This document shows positions 10,416-19,275 of a stretch of DNA of 43,133 nt, piece by piece. How positions within the stretch are numbered: position 1 is the first letter of the stretch; every line of letters begins with the position of its first letter. Both the position numbers and the translations under genes were made by a program. The notes below the pieces were generated by a model, which saw nothing but the letters and a program-made list of their open reading frames with translations, made no database searches and had not been told where the DNA came from. This DNA comes from Chromatiales bacterium. Its GTDB lineage: Bacteria; Pseudomonadota; Gammaproteobacteria; Thiohalomonadales; Thiohalomonadaceae. Location of the stretch: assembly GCA_003251535.1 (NCBI GenBank), contig QKFD01000111.1, positions 1-43,133 on the forward strand. The letters are read 5' to 3'.

Positions 10416-13400
10416 CCGGCCACGCGGGCTCATCCCTTGGTTCGCCGCCAACCCGGTGGCGGCCAATCTGCTGATGATCTTGGTGATCGCCCTTGGGGTG
10501 ATGCAGATGGGGAGCCTGCGCAAGGAGGCCTTCCCGAGCATGGAGCCGGATCGGATCACCATCTCGGTCTCCTACGACAGCGGCTCGGCCCAGCAGTCGG
10601 AGGAGGGGATCGCCATCAAGATCGAGGATCAGCTGGAGGGGGTGGCGGGGATCAAGTCGATCACCAGCTCCTCCACCGGCAGCGGCGCCACCGTCACCGT
10701 GGAGAAGCGCTCGGCATATGACCTTGATCAGCTACTGCGGGACGTCAAGGCCAAGGTGGATGCCATCTCCACCTTCCCGGCCGACGCCAAGCGGCCGGTG
10801 ATCGAGAAGGCGGAGCGGGAGGAGCACGCCATCTGGCTGCAACTCTATGGCGATGCCGACCGCACCACCTTGCAGCGGCTGGCCGATAACCTCAAGGCCG
10901 ATCTCCTGGCGCAGCCCAACATCAGCCGGGTTGGCCTCTCCGGCTGGCTGGATCCCATGATGGCGGTGGAGATCGACGAGGGTCGCTTGCAGGCCCACGG
11001 CCTCTCCCTCAGCGCCGTGGAGGAGGCGATCAACGCCGGCTCCTCCAGCACCATGACCGCGGTGCTGCGGGATAGCCAGCTCTATCTGCAACTCAAGGCG
11101 GCACAACAGGCCTACCGCCAACAGGAGTTTGCCGCCATCGCACTGCTGGATGCGGGCGACGGGCGTCAGCTGCGGCTGGGGGATGTGGCCACCATCCGCG
11201 ACACCTACGACGACAGCACGGCACTCCTCTCCCGCTTCAACGGCCACAGCAGCATCGCCCTCCAGGTGATCACCACCGGCACCGACGACATCACCGACTC
11301 AGTGGCCGACGCCCGCCAGGTGGTGGCGCGTTGGCAGGCCGAGGGGCAGCTACCGCAAGGGGTGGAGTTGACCACCTGGTCTGATCGCAGCAGCTCCATC
11401 AGCCAGCGCCTGGAGCTACTGGTGAGCAACGCCGCCAGCGGTATCTTCTGGGTATTTCTCCTGTTGGCGCTGTTCCTCAACCTGACGGTCGCCTTCTGGG
11501 TGGCGATGGGGTTGCCGTTTATCTTCTTTGGCACCCTCTACTTCATGGGCGACAGCTACCTGGCGCTCTCCCTCAACGAGTTCACCACCTTCGGCTTTAT
11601 CCTCGCCCTCGGCATTGTGGTGGATGACGCCGTGGTGGTGGGCGAGAGCGTCTATAGCGTGCGTCGCGCCCACGGCGACACCCTGGCCAACACCATCCGT
11701 GGCACCCTGCGGGTGGCGATCCCCACCCTGTTTGGGGTCTTCACGACGGTGGCGGCCTTCTGGTCACTCGCCCAGATCAGCGGTGGGCTAGGGCAGATCT
11801 ACTCACAGTTTGCCGCCGTAGTGGCCACTGCCCTGCTGCTCTCGGTGTTGGAGTCGAAGCTGATCCTGCCGGCCCATCTGGCCCACCTCAACACCCACCG
11901 CAGCCTCAGCCGCCACGCGCTGTTACGCGGCTGGCAGTACATCCAACACGGCGCCGATGGGGCATTGAACTGGTTCAGCGAGCGCCTCTACCGCCCCACC
12001 ATCAGCCTGGCGCTCCACCACCGCTACGCCGTGGCACTGCTATTCATGGCGCTATTCCTGCTGGTGGTGGCGATGCCGTTGACCGGCGCCATCCGCATCA
12101 GCTTCTTCCCCGATATCCCCGGCGACACGGTGCGGGCCGAGCTGACCATGCGCAACGACGCCAGCTTCGGCCAGACCCACGCCGCCCTAGAACTCCTGGA
12201 GCTGCGTGCCCGGCAGGCCGATCAGGAGCTGCGCGGGGGGGATGCCAGCGAGAGCGCCATCGCCCACCTGCAACTGCTCTCCGAGTCGGACCAAGCCGGC
12301 AAGGTGACGGTGGAGTTGCAGGCCGACGCCCCCTATGACATCGGGCGCTTCACCCAACGCTGGCGCCAGTTGGCGGGGCTGCCGGAGGGGGTGCGCACCC
12401 TGAGCGTGCAGAATAGCCCGCGCATGGTGGACGCCCTGCGGGTGGAGCTGCGGGCCAACGACGACCTCACCCTGACCCAGGCGGGGGAGGCACTGAAAAG
12501 GTATCTGCAACAGCTGCCGGCGGTGTTTGGGATCGATGACAACCTGGAGCCCAGCCAGCCGCAGCTACACCTGGAGTTGACCCCCCAGGGGCGGGCGCTC
12601 GGCATGACCACCGAGGGGCTGGCGCGGCAGGTGCTACAGGCGTTCAACGGCCAGGTGGTGCAGCGCTACCAGCGCGATAGTGATGAGATCGAGGTCAAGG
12701 TGCGCTATCCAGAAGCGGAGCGCGGCAGCGTCGCCGCGGTGTTGGCGGCCCAGGTGCGCACCGACGCCGGCGCGGTACTCCCCCTGGCCAGCGTCGCCAG
12801 TGTCACCTACGGCTACGCCCGCGACACCATCACCCGCATCGACGGCAAGCGGGCGATCTACCTCTCTGCCGATGTCGATAAACAGCGCCTCTCCGCCACC
12901 GAGCTGGTCAATGAGCTGAAGCAGCAGCTGGTGCCGCAGCTAGAGCGGCAGTACCCGGGGCTCACCATCCACTTCGGTGGTGAGGCGGAGCAGCAGGCGG
13001 AGACCCAAAACTCCATGGGGCAGATGTTCCTGCTGGCGCTGCTGGTGATCTACCTGCTGCTGGCGGTGCCGCTGCGCTCCTACATCCAGCCGTTGCTGAT
13101 CATGACCGCCATCCCCTTTGGCATCGTCGGCGCCATGCTCGGCCACTGGTGGAACGACCTCACCCTCGGCATCCTCTCGCTCAACGGCATCATTGCACTG
13201 AGCGGCGTGGTGGTGAACGATAGCCTACTGCTGGTGGCCCGTTTCAACGAGCTAAAACCGGACGCCGACCACCTCCATCAGGCCATCTCCCTGGCCTGCC
13301 GCGAGCGGCTGCGGGCGGTGCTGCTCACCTCCTTCACCACCTTTGCCGGCCTGATGCCGCTGTTGGGAGAGACCTCGATGCAGGCCCAATTTCTCATCCC

Positions 13401-13566
13401 GGCGGCGGTCTCCCTCGCCTATGGGATTATGTTTGCCACGGTGATTACCTTGATCCTGATCCCGGCACTGCTGCTCATCCAGCACGACATCGCCACCCTA
13501 TTGGGGCGCTGTTGGCGCGGGATCCTCGCCCTGGGGGCCAGAGATGCTCAATCTCCTGCTGGTTGA
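10408..13566 (+). CDS. RND efflux pump permease (AcrB/HAE-type)
   Basis: This 1052-residue protein has the 12-helix, two-large-loop architecture of RND drug pumps. The first helix is residues 15-30. The transmembrane-4 signature GIVVDDAVVVGESV places two adjacent Asp at residues 406-407, equivalent to the AcrB proton-relay pair. In transmembrane helix 10 the segment GVVVNDSLLLVARF (near 933-946) has no Lys at the AcrB Lys940 position but carries Asn-Asp-Ser at 937-939. This points to a non-AcrB branch of the family. It probably exports drugs, envelope-active compounds or other amphiphiles with the two preceding gene products. It overlaps the response-regulator gene by 23 bp. Confidence 0.93.
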   Translation: MSNRPRGLIPWFAANPVAANLLMILVIALGVMQMGSLRKEAFPSMEPDRITISVSYDSGSAQQSEEGIAIKIEDQLEGVAGIKSITSSSTGSGATVTVEKRSAYDLDQLLRDVKAKVDAISTFPADAKRPVIEKAEREEHAIWLQLYGDADRTTLQRLADNLKADLLAQPNISRVGLSGWLDPMMAVEIDEGRLQAHGLSLSAVEEAINAGSSSTMTAVLRDSQLYLQLKAAQQAYRQQEFAAIALLDAGDGRQLRLGDVATIRDTYDDSTALLSRFNGHSSIALQVITTGTDDITDSVADARQVVARWQAEGQLPQGVELTTWSDRSSSISQRLELLVSNAASGIFWVFLLLALFLNLTVAFWVAMGLPFIFFGTLYFMGDSYLALSLNEFTTFGFILALGIVVDDAVVVGESVYSVRRAHGDTLANTIRGTLRVAIPTLFGVFTTVAAFWSLAQISGGLGQIYSQFAAVVATALLLSVLESKLILPAHLAHLNTHRSLSRHALLRGWQYIQHGADGALNWFSERLYRPTISLALHHRYAVALLFMALFLLVVAMPLTGAIRISFFPDIPGDTVRAELTMRNDASFGQTHAALELLELRARQADQELRGGDASESAIAHLQLLSESDQAGKVTVELQADAPYDIGRFTQRWRQLAGLPEGVRTLSVQNSPRMVDALRVELRANDDLTLTQAGEALKRYLQQLPAVFGIDDNLEPSQPQLHLELTPQGRALGMTTEGLARQVLQAFNGQVVQRYQRDSDEIEVKVRYPEAERGSVAAVLAAQVRTDAGAVLPLASVASVTYGYARDTITRIDGKRAIYLSADVDKQRLSATELVNELKQQLVPQLERQYPGLTIHFGGEAEQQAETQNSMGQMFLLALLVIYLLLAVPLRSYIQPLLIMTAIPFGIVGAMLGHWWNDLTLGILSLNGIIALSGVVVNDSLLLVARFNELKPDADHLHQAISLACRERLRAVLLTSFTTFAGLMPLLGETSMQAQFLIPAAVSLAYGIMFATVITLILIPALLLIQHDIATLLGRCWRGILALGARDAQSPAG

Positions 13567-14233
13567 GGACGACCTCGATCTGGCGCAGACCATCATCCAG
13601 TACCTGGAGCTGGAGCAGATCCGCTGTGACCACGCCAGCAACGGCCTGGCCGGGCTGCACCTGCTCCAGCAGCAGCGTTACGACCTACTGCTGCTGGACC
13701 TCAACCTGCCACGGCTGGATGGCATCAGCCTCTGTCAGCGGCTGCGGGCTAATGGCGACGACACCCCGGTGCTGATGCTCACCGCCCGTGATCGGCTGGA
13801 CGACAAACTGGAGGGGTTCCGCGCCGGGACCGACGACTACCTGGTAAAACCGTTTGAACTGGAGGAGCTGGTGGCCCGCTCCCGCGCCCTGGCGCGCCGG
13901 CGCAGCGGGCAGGTGCAGCGGTTGCGCTGCGCCGATCTGGAGATGGACCTCACCGCCCGCACCGTGCAGCGTGCCGGCCAGCCGTTGCGCCTCTCGCCCA
14001 CCGGCTGGCGCCTGCTGGAGGCGCTACTGCGCGCCGCCCCGCAAGTGGTGAGCCGGCAGGCCCTGGAGGCGGCGGTGTGGGGGGAAGAGGTGCCCGATAG
14101 TAATAGCCTCAAGGTCCATCTCTTCCATCTGCGGCGGCAGATCGACGCCCCCTTTCCCACCCCCCTGCTGCACACCGTGGCGGGCCACGGCTTTGTGTTG
14201 AGGGCCACCGATGAGAGTACAGCTCAGCCTTAA
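13544..14233 (+). CDS. OmpR-family response regulator
   Basis: This 229-residue two-component regulator has a receiver domain with acidic residues in LLVEDDLDLA, the phospho-acceptor Asp52 in LLLLDLNLP, and the conserved Lys in DDYLVKPFELEEL near residue 104. The C-terminal winged-helix DNA-binding domain (about 130-225) includes LSPTGWRLLEALLRAAPQVVSR and NSLKVHLFHLRRQID. The gene starts inside the pump gene and its end overlaps the kinase gene by 23 bp. That arrangement makes it the likely local regulator of the efflux operon, probably through the phased repeats at 7733-7764. Confidence 0.95.
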   Translation: MLNLLLVEDDLDLAQTIIQYLELEQIRCDHASNGLAGLHLLQQQRYDLLLLDLNLPRLDGISLCQRLRANGDDTPVLMLTARDRLDDKLEGFRAGTDDYLVKPFELEELVARSRALARRRSGQVQRLRCADLEMDLTARTVQRAGQPLRLSPTGWRLLEALLRAAPQVVSRQALEAAVWGEEVPDSNSLKVHLFHLRRQIDAPFPTPLLHTVAGHGFVLRATDESTAQP

Positions 14234-15515
14234 ATGGTTTATCAGCCTCTCCCTACTCGCCATCGGCGGGGTGCTGGTGGTGGGCTACTCCCTGCTGACC
14301 GCCCAATACTTTATCCGCGGCATGGACAACATCGTGGCCAGCCACATGGAGCAGGCGGGGATCGCCTACCTCGCCCACAGTGAGGCGACGGAGGCCGGGG
14401 GGGAGTACAACGGCTACTACGTGGCGCGCCGCTGGGAGGGGCTGCCGCTGGCCATTCGGCAGGCCTTTGGCCAACCGCCGTCCCAGGTGGGGGTGCTGCT
14501 GAAACATGACGATTCAGGCTGGCTACAACGGCCGAGCCAGCTGCACTTTCTCCTGCGCCTACACCTGCGGCGCAGTGGTGAGACGCTGTTCGTCGCCCAG
14601 ACCAACTCCGCGGCGAAGGTCTCGCGGATGGTGGTGCACAACATGGTGTCGAGCCGCCAGGCACTGCTACTCATCAGCCTCTTCAGCGCCGTGGCCTTGG
14701 CCCTCATCATCTGGCTGCTGTTGCGGCGCGTCTCCCGTCCAATGGCGGCCTTGGTGGCCTGGACCCGGGCGCTGCAAGTGGAGCAGCTCGATCAACCGCC
14801 CCCAGACTTTGCCTATCCCGAACTGAATCAGCTGGCCGAACTGATCCGCACCAGCCTCTCCTCGGTGCAGCAGGCGTTGGCGCGGGAGCACCGCTTCCTG
14901 CGCCACGCCAGCCACGAACTACGGACACCCATCAGTGTCATCCGCAACAACATCGAGCTGCTGCACAAGCTCCAGCAGCAGGCGGTCGAGCCGCTGGCGC
15001 CGCGCCAGGCGCAGATCGTTGACCGTATCGACCGCGCCAGCCTCACCATGCGCCACCTCACCGAGACCCTGCTCTGGCTGAGCCGGGAGGCGACCGAGCC
15101 GCTGGCGCAGCGTGAGGTGGCGCTCGACCAACTGCTGCGCCAGCTGGTGGAGGAGATGAGCTATCTGCTGGCGGACAAGCCGGTCACCCTGACACTGGAG
15201 ACCTCGGCGTGGCGGCTACAGCTCCCCGACGCCGCCGCCCGCATCGTCCTCGGCAACCTGATCCGCAACGCCTTCCAACACACCTGGAGTGGTCGGGTGG
15301 TGATCCAGCAGCAGCGCCAGCGGGTGGTAATCACCAATCAAGCCGCCGAGTCGGGCCCCCCCGAGACGGAGGGGGAGAGCGGCTTCGGTCTCGGTCTACA
15401 ACTGACCGAGCGGCTCACCGCCCGTCTCGGTTGGCCCTATAGCAACCAGCTGTTGGCCGGCGGCCGGCAGGTGACGCTAGAGATCGCGCCCGCCGCGGAG
15501 GGGAGGGGGGAATAG
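14211..15515 (+). CDS. Membrane sensor histidine kinase
   Basis: This 434-residue kinase has transmembrane helix 1 around residues 10-32, a periplasmic sensor of about 120 residues, and transmembrane helix 2 around 150-171. A HAMP-like segment follows. The H box RHASHELRTPISVIRNNIEL has the phospho-acceptor His at residue 235. The ATP-binding part has an N box (LGNLIRNAFQHT) and a glycine box (GFGLGLQL). It is the cognate partner of the upstream regulator. The periplasmic sensor does not resemble a ligand-binding domain I can name. The stop lies 8 bp from the end of the convergent exonuclease gene. Confidence 0.94.
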   Translation: MRVQLSLKWFISLSLLAIGGVLVVGYSLLTAQYFIRGMDNIVASHMEQAGIAYLAHSEATEAGGEYNGYYVARRWEGLPLAIRQAFGQPPSQVGVLLKHDDSGWLQRPSQLHFLLRLHLRRSGETLFVAQTNSAAKVSRMVVHNMVSSRQALLLISLFSAVALALIIWLLLRRVSRPMAALVAWTRALQVEQLDQPPPDFAYPELNQLAELIRTSLSSVQQALAREHRFLRHASHELRTPISVIRNNIELLHKLQQQAVEPLAPRQAQIVDRIDRASLTMRHLTETLLWLSREATEPLAQREVALDQLLRQLVEEMSYLLADKPVTLTLETSAWRLQLPDAAARIVLGNLIRNAFQHTWSGRVVIQQQRQRVVITNQAAESGPPETEGESGFGLGLQLTERLTARLGWPYSNQLLAGGRQVTLEIAPAAEGRGE

Positions 15516-15523
15516 CGGCGGGG

Positions 15524-16105
15524 CTACTGCTCTTGACCGCCCTCGCCGCGGTTCTCCCGCATCATGTTGATGAACAGCAATCCCTGCTCACGGGCGTCCT
15601 CCAGGGCGACATGGGTATGGGCCTGGGCCGGGAACCAGCGGCGCGGCAGATAGTGTTTACCGGTGTGGCGGAAATCGGCGCGCCGCATCCCCATGGCGTA
15701 GGAGCGCATATCGACACCGTGCTCCGAGAAGGGGCGGCGGCCGGTGAAGCGGATCAGATACCAGTAGATCCACATAAAGTCCCAGGTGGCCGGCCAGGCC
15801 ACAAAAATGGGGGTACCGGGCAGCGCCTCCAGCCAGTCGGCAAAGCGGGTCATCACCTCTGCGGGTGGCTGTGGCGCCTGCCGGCAGGCCGCCCACGCCT
15901 CGGGAAACTTGGCCCACCAGGCCGCCGTGGTGGGATCGGCACTCGCCTCCGGCAGGGTCTCCAGATTGGCACTGAACTCGCCCACCTCCTCTCCGGTCCC
16001 TTTGAGCGCCACCGCACCGAGGCTCAACATGGAGTGGGGTCCAGGGATCGGGCCGTCCGCCTCAATATCGACACTCACGTAGATCTCGGGACCGCGTTTG
16101 GCCAT
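15524..16105 (-). CDS. DEDDh-type 3'-5' exonuclease (RNase T/DnaQ-like)
   Basis: This 193-residue nuclease shows the DEDDh motifs in order. Exo I is VSVDIEADG at residues 10-18, with the catalytic Asp-x-Glu. Exo II is FVAWPATWDFMWIYW with its Asp near 109. Exo III is HVALEDAREQ near 167-176, supplying His and Asp. These proteins remove nucleotides from DNA or RNA 3' ends using two metal ions; the natural substrate of this small group is not known to me. The ATG is preceded on the minus strand by TTGGAGAG. It is monocistronic and convergent with the kinase gene. Confidence 0.85.
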   Translation of the reverse strand: MAKRGPEIYVSVDIEADGPIPGPHSMLSLGAVALKGTGEEVGEFSANLETLPEASADPTTAAWWAKFPEAWAACRQAPQPPAEVMTRFADWLEALPGTPIFVAWPATWDFMWIYWYLIRFTGRRPFSEHGVDMRSYAMGMRRADFRHTGKHYLPRRWFPAQAHTHVALEDAREQGLLFINMMRENRGEGGQEQ

Positions 16106-16189
16106 GAATCACTCTCCAAGCAAGTTAAAGGGCGGTCAAGATGAACCATTCCTGCCTGGCTGCCAACCGTAGCGCCTCTGAGTGCCTCG

Positions 16190-17060
16190 GTGCGCCCCGT
16201 CAACGCAACCTTGGCGCCCTCCGTATTGGCCCTTATCTCAGCCAATTTTGCTGAGGGCGAAGAGCGGACCCATGCCCTCGCCTACTACTCCATGGTCGCC
16301 GGTGCCGGCGCCAGTCTCGGGTTGGTGCTGGGCGGGGTGTTCGCTGAACTCCTCTCCTGGCGAGTCGGTTTTCTGATGAACGTGCCGCTGGGTCTGGTCC
16401 TTTGGACGGCGGCTCGCCACCGGCTCGTCGAAACCGATACACACACTGGCTCGCGTCAGTTCCGCCGATAACGGCTGGACCGCTGCGAGCACGCTGTGGG
16501 GCCTCGGTCTAGGTATCGGCCTCGTGGCGATCTTCGTTCGCCACGAGGCCATAGTGGCGAACCCAATCATGCCGTTGCATCTGTTCGATGGCCGGGAGCG
16601 CTCCGGTGCCTATGCCGCGAGAATGCTGTTTCTCGGCGCCATGGTCAGCTGCTTCTTTTTCACCATGCAGCTCCTCCAGGGTGTGTTGGACTACTCGCCG
16701 CTGCAAGCCGGCTGCGCATTTTTGCCGATGACCATCCCCACCTTCATTACCGCGATGGCTGTGCCGGCAATGACCCGGCGCTTGGGTAACGGCGGGTTGA
16801 TGGCGCTGTCGTTCGGTCTGCTGGTGGTGGGTCTGGGCTGGCTCGGGGTCGCCGGCACACACGCGGAGTTCGCCACCGAAATCGCCCTACCGATGATCCT
16901 GATCGGTATAGGTAATGGGGGTGTGCTTGGCCCACTGACCATTGCCGGCGTCAGCTCCGCGGCGTGGAGCTACTCAATCATCAGATCAACGCAGCGATTG
17001 CTCGGCCGTCCGCCCATGACCAAGGGCGACATTGTGGAGGTGCTGCGCTCCGTGTTGTGA
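16190..17060 (+). pseudogene. Decayed MFS drug:H+ antiporter (DHA2/EmrB-like)
   Basis: Two reading-frame fragments match one DHA2-family transporter. Residues from 16190-16471 (LAPSVLALISANFAEG, VAGAGASLGLVLGGVFAELL, WRVGFLMNVPLGLVL) correspond to the middle of the N-terminal half. From about 16452 the match resumes in another frame (DNGWTAASTLWGLGLGIGL, then ANPIMPLHLF) and continues to GNGGVLGPLTIAGVSS near 16960. Roughly the first 110 residues, an internal block and the C-terminal helices are missing. After SSAAWS near 16974 the sequence no longer looks like a transporter. The gene is inactive, and its decay suggests past insertion or deletion at this spot. Confidence 0.75.
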
Positions 17061-17415
17061 ACGGCAACATAATGCATTGCAAATGAATAGGGCAGGGAGC
17101 GGGTCGTCCAGCCTTGGCGGGAGTGCCGGGAGATCACATAGGGCATGGGGTCGGCCCGAGGGGCGGGGTTCCAGTGGCGGGTCGAGGACGCCGCTATCGT
17201 AGCTCGGCCGGGGGATATCTTAATGGCTGGTTTAGATCTTGCCGGCGAGGGTCGCGGGGTAGAAAAAATCTTAACGGTGGCGTAAGTAAATGGTTGCATC
17301 CCACCCTTAACCACGGAATCATATGCCCCCTTGCGTTCCCCCTTATCCCTTGCGCGTCACTGGTGGTTGACCATCAGCCAGTGTGGCGAAGCGACACCCT
17401 TAGGCTGACTGCTAA
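17061..17415. other. Gene-free stretch upstream of the biosynthetic operon
   Basis: I see no convincing gene here. A minus-strand frame across 16970-17314 has no recognisable domain and overlaps the pseudogene end; it could be a decayed transposase but I cannot support that. A plus-strand frame near 17223-17284 (MAGLDLAGEGRGVEKILTVA) is too short to name. The promoter of the downstream 13-gene operon should lie here. No strong -35/-10 pair stands out; TTGACC at 17367 is the best -35-like hexamer but lacks a good partner. Confidence 0.5.
17358..17383. promoter_or_regulatory. Inverted repeat ahead of the ABC exporter gene
   Basis: CACTGG at 17358-17363 and CCAGTG at 17378-17383 flank a smaller palindrome TGGT-tg-ACCA (17364-17373), with a 4-base bulge on the right side. 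It ends 32 bp before the GTG start of the first operon gene, where an operator or a leader hairpin could act. Only the symmetry is seen; no regulator is identified. Confidence 0.3.
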
Positions 17416-19266
17416 GTGCCCAGCGCATCCCCCAAGCGAGAGCAGCTGCTGCGACCCATTAAGCATCTCAACGAGCTGCGCCATCTGCCGCGGGCGCTGC
17501 GCTTGGTGTGGGAGGCGGCCCCTGGACGCGCCTCGCTCTACGCCCTGCTGCTCTTTTTACAGGGGGTGCTGCCGGTCTTTTTTATCGCCCTCTCGCGCTA
17601 CTTCATCGACGGCCTCACCCAGGCCATCGATCAGCCGGGTATGGGGTGGGGGAGTTGGTGGCTGCCGGGTCTGTTGATGCTGCTGCTCTTGGCGCTGATG
17701 GAGGCGGCGGGGCAGTTTACGCCCTATATCCGTCTCCTGGTGGGGGAGCGCTGGCAGGGGCATATCTACGGCCTCTTGCAGCAGCAGGCGATACGGCTGG
17801 ATATCGGTTTTTACGAGACCACGGAGTACTACGACCTGTTACAGCGGGCCAGCAAAGAGGCGATCGATGGCCCGGTGCAGCTGTTGGAGAGCCTGGGCAA
17901 GTTGGCGCAGAACGCCATCACCTTCCTCTCTATGATGGCGGTGCTGGCGCTATTCGCCTGGTGGTTGCCGCTCATCCTGCTGTTGGGGACCGGACCGGCG
18001 CTTTCCGTCTCCCTGGCCTCTACTTGGCGTCTCCACCGTTGGCGGCTACGCACCACCGTGCTGCGGCGGCAATCCGACTACTACCACGAGACCCTGCTCT
18101 CGGCCCAGAGCGCCGCCGAGGTGCGAATCCTGGGGCTTGGTGACTACCTGCGGGAGCGGTTTGCCCGTTTGCATGGGCGGCGCTTGGGCGAGCGGGTGGC
18201 ACTGGCGCGGATGGAGTTGGCCTGGGGGCTTGGCGCCGGCCTGTTTGGCACCCTGTTGGGGGTGGCGGCGATGGCCTGGATGGCGTGGCAGGTGGCGCAG
18301 CAGCGCTTCAGCCTAGGCCAACTGGCGATGTTTTGGCAGGCGCTGAGTCAGGGGCAGAAGCTGATGCACACCCTCTTGACCCAGGTCAGCACCTTCTACC
18401 GCAGTCTGCTCTTCCTCGATGATCTCTTCTCCTATCTGGATATCCAACCGCGCCTGCGGGACCCAGAGCTGCCCCAGTCGCCCCCCCCTGGCCTGCGCGA
18501 GGGGGTGCGGCTGGAGGGGGTGGCGTTCCGCTACCCCGGTAGTGAGCGGCAGGCGCTGGCGGGGTTTGACCTGCTGCTACCGGCCGGCCAACTGGTGGCC
18601 ATTGTGGGTGAGAACGGGGCCGGCAAGAGCACCTTGGCCAGGCTCATCTGCCGGCTGCACGACCCTGATAGCGGACACATCACCTGGGATGGGATCGACC
18701 TACGGGCGATGGCGCAGGCCGATCTGCGTGGACGGATCGGTCTGCTGATGCAGCGGCCGCTGCTCTATCAGGCCAGCTGTGCGGAGAATATCGCCATCGG
18801 TGAGCTGCGCCAGCCGCCAACCGCCGAGCAGCTGGCCATGGCCGCGGCGGCCAGCGGCTTTGCTGCCGTTGCCGCGCGTCTGCCGGATGGTCTCGATACG
18901 GTGCTAGGCAAGATGTTCGGCCAGGCCGAGTTGAGCAGCGGCGAATGGCAGCGGCTGGCCTTGGCTCGTATCTTGGTGAGACAGGCCGAGCTGCTGATCT
19001 TGGATGAGCCGACCAGCGCAATGGATCCCTGGGCGGAGGCGGAGTGGATGCAACGCCTGCGTTCCGTACTGGCGGGTCGCACTGCCCTCATTATTACCCA
19101 CCGCTTTACCACCGCCATGCAGGCCGACACCATCCATGTCATGGCCGAGGGGCGCATCGTGGAATCTGGGAGCCATCGCCAACTGTTGGCGGCCGAGGGG
19201 CGCTATGCCCGCTCTTGGCGTGCCCAGATGGAGCGCCGCCAGGAGGTGGAAAGTGTTACGAGCTAA
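17416..19266 (+). CDS. ABC exporter, fused permease and ATPase
   Basis: This 616-residue half-transporter has about six transmembrane helices in residues 35-330, then a nucleotide-binding domain. Walker A is GENGAGKST at 398-406. The signature is LSSGEWQRL near 506, with Glu-Trp where Gly-Gln is common. Walker B is LLILDEP at 526-532, and the switch His lies in LIITHRF. It should work as a homodimer exporting a lipid, glycolipid or small molecule. The only plausible start is GTG at 17416, and the ribosome-binding site is weak. It opens the 13-gene run and is separated from the next gene by 9 bp, so its cargo is likely the cluster product or a lipid-linked intermediate. Confidence 0.9.
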   Translation: MPSASPKREQLLRPIKHLNELRHLPRALRLVWEAAPGRASLYALLLFLQGVLPVFFIALSRYFIDGLTQAIDQPGMGWGSWWLPGLLMLLLLALMEAAGQFTPYIRLLVGERWQGHIYGLLQQQAIRLDIGFYETTEYYDLLQRASKEAIDGPVQLLESLGKLAQNAITFLSMMAVLALFAWWLPLILLLGTGPALSVSLASTWRLHRWRLRTTVLRRQSDYYHETLLSAQSAAEVRILGLGDYLRERFARLHGRRLGERVALARMELAWGLGAGLFGTLLGVAAMAWMAWQVAQQRFSLGQLAMFWQALSQGQKLMHTLLTQVSTFYRSLLFLDDLFSYLDIQPRLRDPELPQSPPPGLREGVRLEGVAFRYPGSERQALAGFDLLLPAGQLVAIVGENGAGKSTLARLICRLHDPDSGHITWDGIDLRAMAQADLRGRIGLLMQRPLLYQASCAENIAIGELRQPPTAEQLAMAAAASGFAAVAARLPDGLDTVLGKMFGQAELSSGEWQRLALARILVRQAELLILDEPTSAMDPWAEAEWMQRLRSVLAGRTALIITHRFTTAMQADTIHVMAEGRIVESGSHRQLLAAEGRYARSWRAQMERRQEVESVTS

Positions 19267-19275
19267 GGAGAGCCT

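Noticed and set aside
13544-15515. Two-component system as part of the sulfation/pyrrole cluster
   Set aside because: It overlaps the efflux pump gene and is separated from the cluster by a minus-strand gene and a pseudogene.
16970-17314. Minus-strand frame of 114 codons in the scar region, perhaps a transposase remnant
   Set aside because: No transposase motif could be identified, it overlaps the end of the transporter pseudogene and lacks a ribosome-binding site.
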